Source of the DNA: Chthonomonadaceae bacterium
Lineage (GTDB): Bacteria; Armatimonadota; Chthonomonadetes; Chthonomonadales; Chthonomonadaceae
Assembly: GCA_025352825.1 (NCBI GenBank)
Contig: JANXSG010000272.1
Span: 1-41,494 of the forward strand
DNA length: 41,494 nucleotides
Direction of reading: 5' to 3'
Shown: positions 24,651 through 32,469 of the stretch, one piece after another
Position numbering within the stretch: position 1 is the first letter of the stretch
How the letters are laid out: every line of letters begins with the position of its first letter
Made by a program: the position numbers and the translations under genes
The notes under the pieces: generated by a model
The model's input: only the letters and a program-made list of their open reading frames with translations
Database searches by the model: none
What the model was told of the DNA's origin: nothing

Positions 24651-25075
24651 TCACCGTCGGATGTCGGTCTGTTTAATTCAATGGGAAGCGCTTGGACTGC
24701 AGACTATCTGAAGGTTACCGGTGAGCTGGATGTAGATTTGCGCAGTAACATTGCCGCAGAAGCCCGTGCAAATATAGTATATGAGCGGCTTATCAACTTT
24801 ACGGATGACCCTGGAAGCAAAGATGCTTTGCAGTTTCTTATGACACGTGAAATCACGCACATGAACGCGTTCATGGTCGCTCTGGAAACCATGGGCAAAG
24901 ACCCCCTTACTATCGGGAAAATACCTCCGACAGCAGATCTAGTTCATATCTACTTTACACCTCAACTGGTGAAGGAGCAAATGTTGAAAAGGATTTCAGC
25001 TCACCATGGAACAAAGAACCCGTGCTGAAGATGCAGGAAAATCCGGCGTTAAAGTATCTGAGATCGCACTCTTGA
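24651..25075 (+). pseudogene. Remnant of a manganese catalase (N-terminally truncated and frameshifted)
   Basis: From 24651 to about 24985 one frame reads the C-terminal half of a KatN-type Mn catalase: 'SAWTADYLKVTGELDVDLRS', 'NIAAEARANIVYERLINFTDDPGSKDALQFLMTREITHMNAFMVAL'. Past the stretch around 24985-24995 the matching reading continues in another frame as 'DFSSPWNKEPVLKMQ' and 'ENPALKYL' to a stop at 25075; the GPWN-like block is conserved in Mn catalases. The original frame meets a stop at 25028. The first ~100-130 residues, with half of the dimanganese ligands, are missing; a stop lies just upstream at 24648. No ribosome-binding site. It follows the crt operon directly, so it may once have been part of the same oxidative-stress locus. 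Confidence 0.75.
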
Positions 25076-25284
25076 TTTAATGGGAATCCACAATCAAGAG
25101 GTTTATAAATCGAATAACCGAATAACGATGGTACAAGATGTTTCCAGCACCGACTGTCCTGTCTTCCAAAATTTCAGAAGCAAGGGCCGTTATTTATCTC
25201 CTTATGCTCTGCAAAAGTCGAATTACCACGACTCACTCATGCTATATCTGAATAGTCGAAAGAGTTCGCAGGTATACTGCGTGT

Positions 25285-26145
25285 ATGGAAATGTTTCAAC
25301 TACGTTACTTTCTTTCTGCAGCAAAACTGCTTCACTTCACACATGCAGCTGAAGAGAACATGGTCTCCCAGCCATCATTATCACAGCAGATCGCTAACCT
25401 TGAAATGGAACTCGGTGCGGCGCTTTTCTATCGGGAAGGGAGATCGGTTCGGCTGACTCCTGCTGGCGAGGAGCTGATGCTTCACGCAGTGCGTATACTC
25501 GAGGAGGAGGCGCTTGCTCGTCGCGCTGTCCAGGAGGTGATCGGGTTAAAACGCGGCAGGCTTACGATCTGGACGCTGCCAACTCCCGGGCAGCATCTGC
25601 TGCCGCCTATGCTGGCAGCGTATCGCAGCTCCTACCCCCATATTGAAGTTTTTCTGCGTGAGCAGGTTCCCGCCAGTGCGGTTGCAGAAGCTGTTCAGCA
25701 AGCGAAAGCGGATATTGGCATTGTCCATCTCCCATATAGAGTTCAGGAGCTTTCCGAACGTATTCTGCTTAAGGAAGAGTTAGCATTAGTGGTACCAGAG
25801 TCTCATCCTTTTGCGAATCGTGCAGAGATAGCCCTAAAAGAGGCGGCAGGTGAGGATTTTATATGGGCGCCAGAAGGCTCCACTTCAGAGCATCCACTCT
25901 ATTCGGCATGTCTGGCTGCTGGATTTGCACCACACATTGCATGTGTCAGCGGCAGCGCTCAGGGAATGCAGGCTTTGGTCGCAGCTGGCCTGGGAATAGC
26001 CCTGCTTCCCCGAATGGCGATTCATCCTCCTGAAGGAGTATGTATCGTTGAACTTTCTCCACCTCGCCCCACACGCACACTTGCTGCTATCTGGAGGCAG
26101 GATAGACTGTCCCAAGCGGCGTCAGCATTCCTCGATAGGCTTTGA
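25285..26145 (+). CDS. LysR-family transcriptional regulator
   Basis: 286 aa. The N-terminal winged helix-turn-helix is standard: 'FQLRYFLSAAKLLHFTHAAEENMVSQPSLSQQIANLEMELGAALFYREGRSVRLTPAGEEL'. The effector domain (about residues 90-286) has 'RGRLTIWTLPTPGQHLLPPML' and 'GMQALVAAGLGIALLPRMAI'. It is closest in style to the CynR/OxyR-like branch that recognises small ligands. Two Cys about 11 residues apart in the effector domain do not match the OxyR redox pair context, so peroxide sensing is not claimed. Either ATG at 25285 or 25291 could be the start; no good SD. The usual divergent target gene is absent (the catalase remnant is codirectional upstream), so its target is unclear. Confidence 0.85.
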   Translation: MEMFQLRYFLSAAKLLHFTHAAEENMVSQPSLSQQIANLEMELGAALFYREGRSVRLTPAGEELMLHAVRILEEEALARRAVQEVIGLKRGRLTIWTLPTPGQHLLPPMLAAYRSSYPHIEVFLREQVPASAVAEAVQQAKADIGIVHLPYRVQELSERILLKEELALVVPESHPFANRAEIALKEAAGEDFIWAPEGSTSEHPLYSACLAAGFAPHIACVSGSAQGMQALVAAGLGIALLPRMAIHPPEGVCIVELSPPRPTRTLAAIWRQDRLSQAASAFLDRL

Positions 26146-26317
26146 CGACATTGCACTCCACATTTCCTATACCTCGATTTTTGTTACTTTGGTATCGAAT
26201 GATGTGCTCATATTGCTAAAAGGAGTCATGATAGAGGTAATTGCAAAAATCGGATTTAAATGCATATTTCAGCCCTCACTCCTACCCCATAGGCGTTAGA
26301 ATAAAGATTCTCGCGAT

Positions 26318-26513
26318 GGACTAAAGGGGTGGTGAAAGTAATCGCTCATTCGACTATTTCGGGAAGTTGAAAACTTCCTGCAACAAAAAACAGGCGTCTT
26401 TCAGACGCGATTCCGCCCGCAACGCGGTTGGCCGCATGTCTTCCAGACGTGTACTTCAGTGCCCGGCTATTATTACGGATGGTTTTCGATTACTTTCACA
26501 AGCCCTTTAGCCC
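26318..26513. repeat. 196-bp inverted-repeat element with internal minihairpins
   Basis: Arms of 27 bp at 26318-26344 and 26487-26513 are inverted copies differing at 3 positions; both contain GTGAAAGTAATCG and CTAAAGGG. The interior has short perfect hairpins: CGTCT-TTC-AGACG (about 26394) and GTCT-TCC-AGAC (about 26447). No coding capacity. It resembles a non-autonomous element mobilised in trans. Confidence 0.65.
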
Positions 26514-26556
26514 TTCACAGAAAAAACATTCATAATATCGTTAAAATCCCTTTCCA

Positions 26557-26742
26557 GCCCTCACCCCCCGACCCCCTCTCCCAAAAACAGGAGAGTGGGA
26601 GACAAGGGCATCGGTTTTTCAATTTGATATAGGGTTTTGATCTTACTACATGCGCATATCTCGCGAAATGGCAGTCAGGATACCACAAATTTAAATCTCC
26701 CCCTCTCCTGTTTTTGAGAGTAGGGGGGCAGGGGGTGAGGGC
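26557..26742. repeat. GC-rich MITE-like element, full copy 2
   Basis: 186 bp. The left arm starts GCCCTCACCCCCCGACCCCC, the right arm ends GGGGGCAGGGGGTGAGGGC. Each arm contains the self-complementary core CTCTCC-N8-GGAGAG-like (N8 = CAAAAACA on the left, TGTTTTTG on the right). The AT-rich centre shares 'gcatcggttttt', 'ttttgatctta' and 'aatttaa.ctccccctctcctg' with copy 4 at 40855, so the two are true family members rather than chance GC-rich palindromes. Confidence 0.8.
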
Positions 26743-26810
26743 TGTTATATGTGCATACTTGACTTTTGTAACTACATATGTCTATTTGTAATTATCAGGT
26801 AATCCGCTGC

Positions 26811-29345
26811 CTAACGGGCTTTGGCGGTGATGAAATTGGCTTTTGATGAGGATATTGCACGATGCACAGGTGCGGGCATCGGCACGTTCTTACCTTTCAC
26901 GCTGTGCCATAGGATTCTGTTTAGTGACTGCTCATCGACACGATCATAATCTCGGAAATCCATCTTTTTAGATTCGGATGCACCGTAAGCTGTTGCCGTA
27001 TTCCGTATATCCAGCGCTATACGTGGCCCGGCGAGATTGTACACGGTGAGATCCGGTTTTTCGCCGAAGCTGGCAAAGAGAGGAGTGGCCGCAGCATCGT
27101 ACTGAGTCATGGGCTTTAAGCCTAAAATGAGTTCCATGGTATGCAGCATCGAAGAGGAGGAGTACATCGTACTATCCACCATTCCCCGATGAATGTATGG
27201 GCTAATCACCAGTCCGGCAGTGCGGTGCGAATCGACATGGTCCGGGCCGTTCTGGGCATCATCTTCAATGACAAAGATTGCAAACTGGCTCCAGGAGCTG
27301 CTGTGAGAGACAGCCTCCACGATTTTGCCTAATGCCTGGTCATTCGAAGCCACGCAGCATTTCGGAGTAAATTCACCCGGTTTGGTTCCGTGCGTATGGT
27401 CTTCTCCGAGAGACATCACCATAAACCTGGGAATATTATTCGTGCGTTCATACTCTTTAAACTCTGAGATGAAGACGTCTGCTTCCTCAGTATCGCGCAT
27501 CTCAGCTTTTCCTTTGGCTCTCCCCACTCCGACATACTTTTCACTGCCATGCCCAATCAGCCCTGCCGCGCCCTCAACGCGTTTTTCAGGAGGAGCATCC
27601 GGTCCGGCGGCAGACAGATATTCACCATAGGATCGATAGCTGAGCCCCTTCTTTTTACATGCATCCCAGATATAGCCAGTTGTTGGAATATCCACACTGT
27701 CGCCTCCGCTCAGACTGCCTTTTGCGGAGTAGGAGAGCGGCCATGAGCGTTCGTTGAAATCTGTGCAGTAGGCGGATGTGCTCCATGGATGGCCATCTGC
27801 AGAGACTTCACCGCTGCAGTAAAGATTATCTAGAAGTACAAACTGTTCCGCCAATGCATGGTGATTGGGGGTTACATCTTTACCGAAAAGACAGAGATTC
27901 GGGTCGCCATTCCCTTTGGATTCATCACCGAAAACCTGATCGTAAGTACGATTCTCTTTGATGATGTAGAGCACATACTTAATAGGGCAGGCATATCCGA
28001 CATTTTTGGGGATCACAGAATTCACACTGCTGGAAATATGCTCTAACTGCGAGTCTCGGTAAGGTGAGTTCGCGTTCACCATTTTACTGTACTTGGCTAG
28101 CTGGCTTGCATCTGGTATGGGCAAGAACGACACGGAACCATTGAGCTGATGGCCGATGTATTCGAATCCACCCACGAAGTTCTGATTTATTGGAATTTTC
28201 GCTGGATTGGGCTTAGAACCGATACCCTTTCCAGAGCCGATGAGGAGTTTTTTACCATCCGGACTGACGACCACTGTGGTGGGATACCACCCAGTGGGGA
28301 TAAATCCAAGCGGCCTGCTGTTTCCTGGAATACGCACATCTATCAGCTCGACATTGTTGTTGTCTGCATTAGCAGCGCAGAGCATTTTTCCGTTAGGAGT
28401 GAGAGCAACGGCATCCGGTGTGGTTCCGCCAGGAGATTTTGGTGTGAGAGTAGTCTTGATTGTTTCGATCGTGCTTCCCGTATGGGTATCGAGCACAGAT
28501 ATAGAATCAGAGTTACCGCAGGTGACAAAAATCCGGCCATCTGGCGCCAATACCAGATCGTTCGGATGTTCTCCCGTTTTGTATCTGGTTCGATAGATCG
28601 GCGTATCTGGATTGCTGACATCCAGGGCGGCCACTTCGGAACCACCCCAGTTTGCGATATAGAGTGTTTTCCCGTCAGCGGTGAGGCGGGCAGCTCCTGG
28701 ATGATCCCCAACATTCAATCGAACTGTTGTGTCTCCTGATTCTGTGTTCAGAACATACATATAACCATCGGAGTTGTTGAAAGCAAACAGACGCTTGTTA
28801 TCTGCAGAAAGCACAAGCCCGGCAATGCAGGTGTTTTTGATTTCATTCCCGTTGAGCTTTAACCCTTTTCCTCGAACCCATGAACCACCCTCATTCTGAT
28901 CTATACGATAGATATCGTTGGTGGTATTTGAAATACCGCCTGACACATAAATCGACTTGCCATCCTTTGCCCAGGCGATTCCGCTCCATGATCTTCCCAG
29001 AGAAACGGTGGCAATCTCTGCCTCCTTCTCGATATCGAAAATATGCAGCGCGTTACTGCTCCACCCAGAATTTACAACAGCGTATAGCTTGCCATCTGGG
29101 CTTATCTGGCCGCCAAGCAGCATATCTCCTGTAGGAAGCTGGTGGCCGACCGGACTAATTTTCCAGCCATTGAAGAGCATAGTCGCATTCTGGTCAGTGC
29201 CTGGAGTGCTAATAGAGATTCCTGAAATGGGATGCATTATTCTCGATCTATGCAATATAGCATTGGATGCGTGCGCAAAATACCCGATAAATAGAATGCC
29301 TGCAACGGAGCTTAAAACAGTACTCGGACGGATTTGTTTGATCAT
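26811..29345 (-). CDS. YncE-like beta-propeller fused to a phosphoesterase (AcpA/phospholipase C superfamily) domain
   Basis: 844 aa. The start at 29345 (ATG, GAGG about 10 nt upstream) is preferred to a GTG at 29354. The N-terminal signal/anchor ends near 'GYFAHASNA'. Residues about 60-440 hold YVTN-type propeller repeats ('GQISPDGKLYAVVNSG', 'LSADNKRLFAFNNSDG', 'LTADGKTLYIANWGGSEV', 'LAPDGRIFVTCGNSDS', 'LTPNGKMLCAANADNN'). Residues about 455-800 are the phosphoesterase: 'KENRTYDQVFGD', 'NLYCSGEVSADGHPWS', 'SLGEDHTHGT', 'VIEDDAQNGPDHVDSHR'. The acidic/His metal ligands look intact. Exported hydrolase of a phosphate ester; the substrate is unknown. It lies about 3 kb from the pst genes, but no Pho box was seen before it. 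Confidence 0.85.
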   Translation of the reverse strand: MIKQIRPSTVLSSVAGILFIGYFAHASNAILHRSRIMHPISGISISTPGTDQNATMLFNGWKISPVGHQLPTGDMLLGGQISPDGKLYAVVNSGWSSNALHIFDIEKEAEIATVSLGRSWSGIAWAKDGKSIYVSGGISNTTNDIYRIDQNEGGSWVRGKGLKLNGNEIKNTCIAGLVLSADNKRLFAFNNSDGYMYVLNTESGDTTVRLNVGDHPGAARLTADGKTLYIANWGGSEVAALDVSNPDTPIYRTRYKTGEHPNDLVLAPDGRIFVTCGNSDSISVLDTHTGSTIETIKTTLTPKSPGGTTPDAVALTPNGKMLCAANADNNNVELIDVRIPGNSRPLGFIPTGWYPTTVVVSPDGKKLLIGSGKGIGSKPNPAKIPINQNFVGGFEYIGHQLNGSVSFLPIPDASQLAKYSKMVNANSPYRDSQLEHISSSVNSVIPKNVGYACPIKYVLYIIKENRTYDQVFGDESKGNGDPNLCLFGKDVTPNHHALAEQFVLLDNLYCSGEVSADGHPWSTSAYCTDFNERSWPLSYSAKGSLSGGDSVDIPTTGYIWDACKKKGLSYRSYGEYLSAAGPDAPPEKRVEGAAGLIGHGSEKYVGVGRAKGKAEMRDTEEADVFISEFKEYERTNNIPRFMVMSLGEDHTHGTKPGEFTPKCCVASNDQALGKIVEAVSHSSSWSQFAIFVIEDDAQNGPDHVDSHRTAGLVISPYIHRGMVDSTMYSSSSMLHTMELILGLKPMTQYDAAATPLFASFGEKPDLTVYNLAGPRIALDIRNTATAYGASESKKMDFRDYDRVDEQSLNRILWHSVKGKNVPMPAPVHRAISSSKANFITAKAR

Positions 29346-29682
29346 GGCGGCCACCTCGCTGGTTGAGCTTTCCTGAAGTTGTTACCCAGCATATAGTCTG
29401 ACACAAAATCAACAAGGATTAAACTCCAGGTTTTCTTTAAGAGTAGCGCGTTTTCACGGAAATAACCCGTCAAGCTCTCACCCCCCACCTCTTTTCTGTA
29501 AGCTGCGGGACACGGGGTGAAGCATTGAGGATGCGATCATAACAGGAAATGGTTCCACGGATAAGATAGCGTACCGATTGAGTAATGTGGTCATAGTTCT
29601 AAAGCCTCCTACATGAGGTAAGATAAACAAATGAATTGAACAAATCCTTTTGGTTCTGGCTATGTCAGCTTAGGAGAATAAA
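29346..29682. other. Divergent intergenic region with a degenerate GC-rich repeat
   Basis: Lies between the divergently transcribed YncE-like and propeller-like genes, so both promoters should be here; I could not pick convincing boxes. At about 29475-29520, CTCTCACCCCCCACCTC ... CACGGGGTGA is a decayed copy of the GC-rich repeat family, with its arms largely mutated. No gene seen. Confidence 0.45.
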
Positions 29683-31236
29683 ATGAATTCTAAATCCAGT
29701 AGAATCTTGCTAAAACGCCTTCGAGGCCTCCTTTCTGTAGTTCTATTTTGTGTATGTCTTCAAAACTGCACCGTTGCACAGACGCCGTGGTTAGGGTATG
29801 GCGCAAATGCGCAGCACACCGCCAGAAGTCGATATGCAGCTCAGCATTTAACCAGGATTAAATGGCACACCCCGGTTGATATTGCACCACAAGTCCAGTT
29901 CGGAGATCTGTTAATTCATTACGGATCGCCGATGGTAACTTCACATAACACGATTATAATTCCAGTAAAAACCGGGCAGTATGATGGGTTCAAAATCGAG
30001 GCTCGGAAGACTACAGATGGTTCGCTGCTCTGGACACAAAGCACGTCCTATTCTGTACCGCAGCATAACTGGACTCCCAGTTTCTCGCCCACTATCACCC
30101 TTAAAAATCGGTTGTACTATCCCGAGTCGGCCGGAAGAGTTTCGTATAGAGATAACCTGGATGCTGCTGCACCACTGCATTCCGGTACAATTACTTTTTA
30201 CGGAGATGCAGAATATGCAGCAAATCCAGCTGCATATGACACGAACGTAAAAATAAACACTCCTATCACTTGTGATGCACTGGGAAATATCTATTATGGA
30301 TTTTTCGTGACTGGATCGACACCCATTGGTTTAACGAGCGGTATAGTACGAATAGATCCAAATGGCGTAAAAACCTGGGTCACAGTAACCGGAGCATCGG
30401 GTGATTCCAGCATGACCAAGGTGGTACATAACTGCGCCCCGGCTCTCAGCGTCTCGGGTGGCACATTGTACATCACTGTCAGCAATGGCAGTGGATATGG
30501 ATATGGCACGGGATACCTGCTGGCGCTCAACAGCATCACTTTAAAAACAAAGAATGCCGTGCGCCTCAAAGATCCCAAATCGGGATGGGATGCCGATCTT
30601 TACGATGATGGCACTGCCTCACCGACGGTCGGAACCGATGGGGATGTCTACATAGGAGTTCTTGAAAACCCATTTCCAGAAAATAATGATCGAGGCTGGC
30701 TTCTCCATTTCGACATCACACTTTTCGTTCAGAAAACACCAGGGGGGGTTGGTTGGGACGATACTTGCGCCATCCTCCCTGCCACAATGGTTCCATCCTA
30801 TCATGGTACTTCTAAATATCTTATCATGACAAAATACAACAACTACGCGAGCGTAGGAACAGGCGACGGTATAAATCGAATTGCTATCCTGGACAGCAAA
30901 GGAATGTCGATTGATCCCATCACAGGCGTAAATATACTCCCTGAAGTCATTTCAGTCACCGGACCAACTCCAGATATTAATTATCGGAATAATGGTTTCC
31001 CGAATGCCGTGCGTGAATGGTGCATCAATTCTGCTGCCATCGACCCGATAACAAAATCCGTTATCGCGAACTGTGAAGATGGCGTACTGTACCGTTGGAG
31101 TACTCTGACAAACACAATATCTGAAAGCATTCGATTGACTCCTGGGCTCGGAGAGGCTTATACCCCTACTCTTATTGCACCTGATGGGACAGTATTTGCT
31201 ATCAACGACGCCACTCTATTCGCAGTAGGCCAATAG
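29683..31236 (+). CDS. Secreted beta-propeller-like protein (PQQ-repeat/quinoprotein-like fold)
   Basis: 517 aa. Signal peptide at about residues 1-33: basic MNSKSSRILLKRLRG, then a hydrophobic run and cleavage near TVAQTP. 'LQNC' there is not a proper lipobox. The mature protein opens 'WLGYGANAQHTARSRYAAQHLTRIKWHTPVD', typical of proteins that compare stored readings in a WD/PQQ-like propeller, and repeats blocks such as 'ARKTTDGSLLWTQ', 'DALGNIYYGF', 'VGTDGDVYIGV' and 'IAPDGTVFAIND'. No PQQ-binding catalytic set or haem motif was seen, so an enzyme activity is not claimed. SD AGGAGA lies 5 nt before the ATG. The compact GC-rich hairpin after it could serve as terminator. Confidence 0.7.
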   Translation: MNSKSSRILLKRLRGLLSVVLFCVCLQNCTVAQTPWLGYGANAQHTARSRYAAQHLTRIKWHTPVDIAPQVQFGDLLIHYGSPMVTSHNTIIIPVKTGQYDGFKIEARKTTDGSLLWTQSTSYSVPQHNWTPSFSPTITLKNRLYYPESAGRVSYRDNLDAAAPLHSGTITFYGDAEYAANPAAYDTNVKINTPITCDALGNIYYGFFVTGSTPIGLTSGIVRIDPNGVKTWVTVTGASGDSSMTKVVHNCAPALSVSGGTLYITVSNGSGYGYGTGYLLALNSITLKTKNAVRLKDPKSGWDADLYDDGTASPTVGTDGDVYIGVLENPFPENNDRGWLLHFDITLFVQKTPGGVGWDDTCAILPATMVPSYHGTSKYLIMTKYNNYASVGTGDGINRIAILDSKGMSIDPITGVNILPEVISVTGPTPDINYRNNGFPNAVREWCINSAAIDPITKSVIANCEDGVLYRWSTLTNTISESIRLTPGLGEAYTPTLIAPDGTVFAINDATLFAVGQ

Positions 31237-31290
31237 ATTTCATTGAAGTGTAATCGGAAAAAGATTGAATTGGCTGAACTTAATAGTGCA

Positions 31291-31346
31291 GCCCTCACCC
31301 CCTGCCCCCTCTCCTGTTTTTGGGAGAGGGGGCAGGGGGTGAGGGC
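31291..31346. repeat. Collapsed copy of the GC-rich MITE-like family; perfect 24-bp hairpin
   Basis: A perfect inverted repeat: 24-bp arms (31291-31314 and 31323-31346, starting GCCCTCACCCCCTGCC) around TGTTTTTG. It consists of the outer arms of the ~185-bp element with the centre missing. It lies between the propeller-like gene and chaN-like gene, 13 bp before the latter's start codon, and in RNA would be a very strong hairpin without a following U-run. Confidence 0.85.
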
Positions 31347-31359
31347 GTAAATCTTGAAT

Positions 31360-32283
31360 ATGCGAGTCCATCCACTATCACTTCTTTGCGCTGCTCTCAT
31401 AGTATCAGGCTGGCCAAGTGCTGCTTTTGCTAAAGGCGACTCGGAACGAATAGTTATCAGCCACGGCGAAATGAAAAGCGTTGAGCAGATGCTTGACACG
31501 CTTAGCAAAGCAGATATCGTCGTAATCGGTGAGCAGCACGATCATAAACAGGGACATCGCCTGGAACTGGAGATACTTACAGGTATCTATGCACGCAATA
31601 GATCCGTGGCGTTATCGCTGGAAATGTTTGAGCGTGATGTGCAATTGGTACTCGATGAGTATCTGCAGAATGAGATCAGTACTGCAAGTTTCCTGGCAGC
31701 CTCCAGACCTTGGCCAAACTACAAGAGTGACTATGCGCCCATGATTGAGTTTTGCAAGATGAACAAGATCCCTGTAGTAGCAGCGAATGCTCCTCGGCGA
31801 TATGTAAATATCGTGAGTACAAAAGGGCAGCAGGTCTTACTGGAATTCTCAAAAAAATCGCGTGAACATTTTGCTAAGCTGCCCTACTCCATGGATATTC
31901 CACCAGAATACGATAGAGCGTTGACAGAAATATTTAGCAATCACGATCCCGTTCCTGCAGGAAAATCAGGCGCACAGAGCTCGTCTTCACCCATGCCTCT
32001 GTATATAAAAGAAGGCCAGGCACTTTGGGATGCGACGATGGCGGAATCGATATTGAAGGGGCGAAGCAGAACACATCGGAAACTAATTTTGCAGATCAAT
32101 GGAGCCATGCACAGCGATTCACGCTTTGGCATTGTCGATCGTCTGTCAAAAGCCACCTCGAATTTGAAAATCCTTACCATCTCTATCGCTCCAACAGAAA
32201 ACTATCCCAAAGTCGATTTCGGGAAATACGAAAAGATTGCTGATTTCATGATTTTGACCCCTCTTGAGCAGCAAAGTAAGTAG
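31360..32283 (+). CDS. ChaN-like (DUF399, haem/iron-related) exported protein
   Basis: 307 aa. Signal peptide at about residues 1-24 (LLCAALIVSGWPSAAFAKG). The ChaN family core is clear: 'ADIVVIGEQHDHKQGHRLELEIL' (the GE.HD.. motif), 'VALSLEMFERDVQLVLDEYL', 'RPWPNYKSDYAPMIEFCKMNKIPVVAANAPRR' and 'LILQINGAMHSDSRFGIVDRL'. Campylobacter ChaN binds haem and is iron-regulated; other members are related to TIKI/TraB-type proteases, so function is open. The upstream 56-bp repeat replaces any normal leader: the only SD-like bases (GAGGG) come from the repeat. An in-frame TTG at 31354 is an alternative start. Confidence 0.8.
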   Translation: MRVHPLSLLCAALIVSGWPSAAFAKGDSERIVISHGEMKSVEQMLDTLSKADIVVIGEQHDHKQGHRLELEILTGIYARNRSVALSLEMFERDVQLVLDEYLQNEISTASFLAASRPWPNYKSDYAPMIEFCKMNKIPVVAANAPRRYVNIVSTKGQQVLLEFSKKSREHFAKLPYSMDIPPEYDRALTEIFSNHDPVPAGKSGAQSSSSPMPLYIKEGQALWDATMAESILKGRSRTHRKLILQINGAMHSDSRFGIVDRLSKATSNLKILTISIAPTENYPKVDFGKYEKIADFMILTPLEQQSK

Positions 32284-32339
32284 ATACCCTATGCCATAAC
32301 TCACGATCCTCCACTAAGCACTCCTAATAGTTATTCTTC

Positions 32340-32388
32340 TTAATGTTTTCTTAACATAAAGTTAATCTCCTCTTAATCATTTCTTAAT
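32340..32388 (+). promoter_or_regulatory. Pho box: five direct repeats with 11-bp period
   Basis: TTAAT/TTAAC occurs at 32340, 32351, 32362, 32373 and 32384, each exactly 11 bp from the next, mostly preceded by C (pattern CTTAAY-N5). PhoB/PhoP-type response regulators bind tandem half-sites of this kind with 11-bp spacing before phosphate-starvation genes. A -10-like TACAAT (32399-32404) follows 10 bp later with no good -35, as expected for an activator-dependent promoter. PstS starts at 32470. The regulator pair itself is not in this window. Confidence 0.85.
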
Positions 32389-32469
32389 ATTTAAAAGATA
32401 CAATTATGATACAGGCGTTCGTCAGGCAATTTCCTGGCATATGATTATTTTGGAAGAGGTGTTTACTTT

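Larger units (their letters stand above)
26146..26810. other. Repeat-filled intergenic region
   Basis: No gene is supported in this 665-bp region between the converging LysR and YncE-like genes. It holds two unrelated inverted-repeat elements in tandem: 26318-26513 with minihairpins inside, and a full GC-rich MITE-like element at 26557-26742. Both are listed separately. Confidence 0.6.

Noticed and set aside
25080-25352. 90-codon plus-strand frame before the LysR gene
   Set aside because: No SD, no recognisable product, and it overlaps the well-supported LysR start in another frame.
25285-26145. LysR protein as an OxyR-type peroxide sensor, given the catalase remnant upstream
   Set aside because: The two cysteines are not in the OxyR redox-loop context; the link rests only on position.
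28149-28739. Long plus-strand frame (196 codons) inside the YncE-like gene
   Set aside because: Composition is Arg/Ser/Cys-rich without a start signal; it is the antisense of clear beta-propeller repeats.
29683-31236. Quinoprotein (PQQ-dependent) dehydrogenase
   Set aside because: Only propeller-like repeats are visible; no PQQ-binding residue set, disulphide ring or haem motif, so an enzyme call is not supported.
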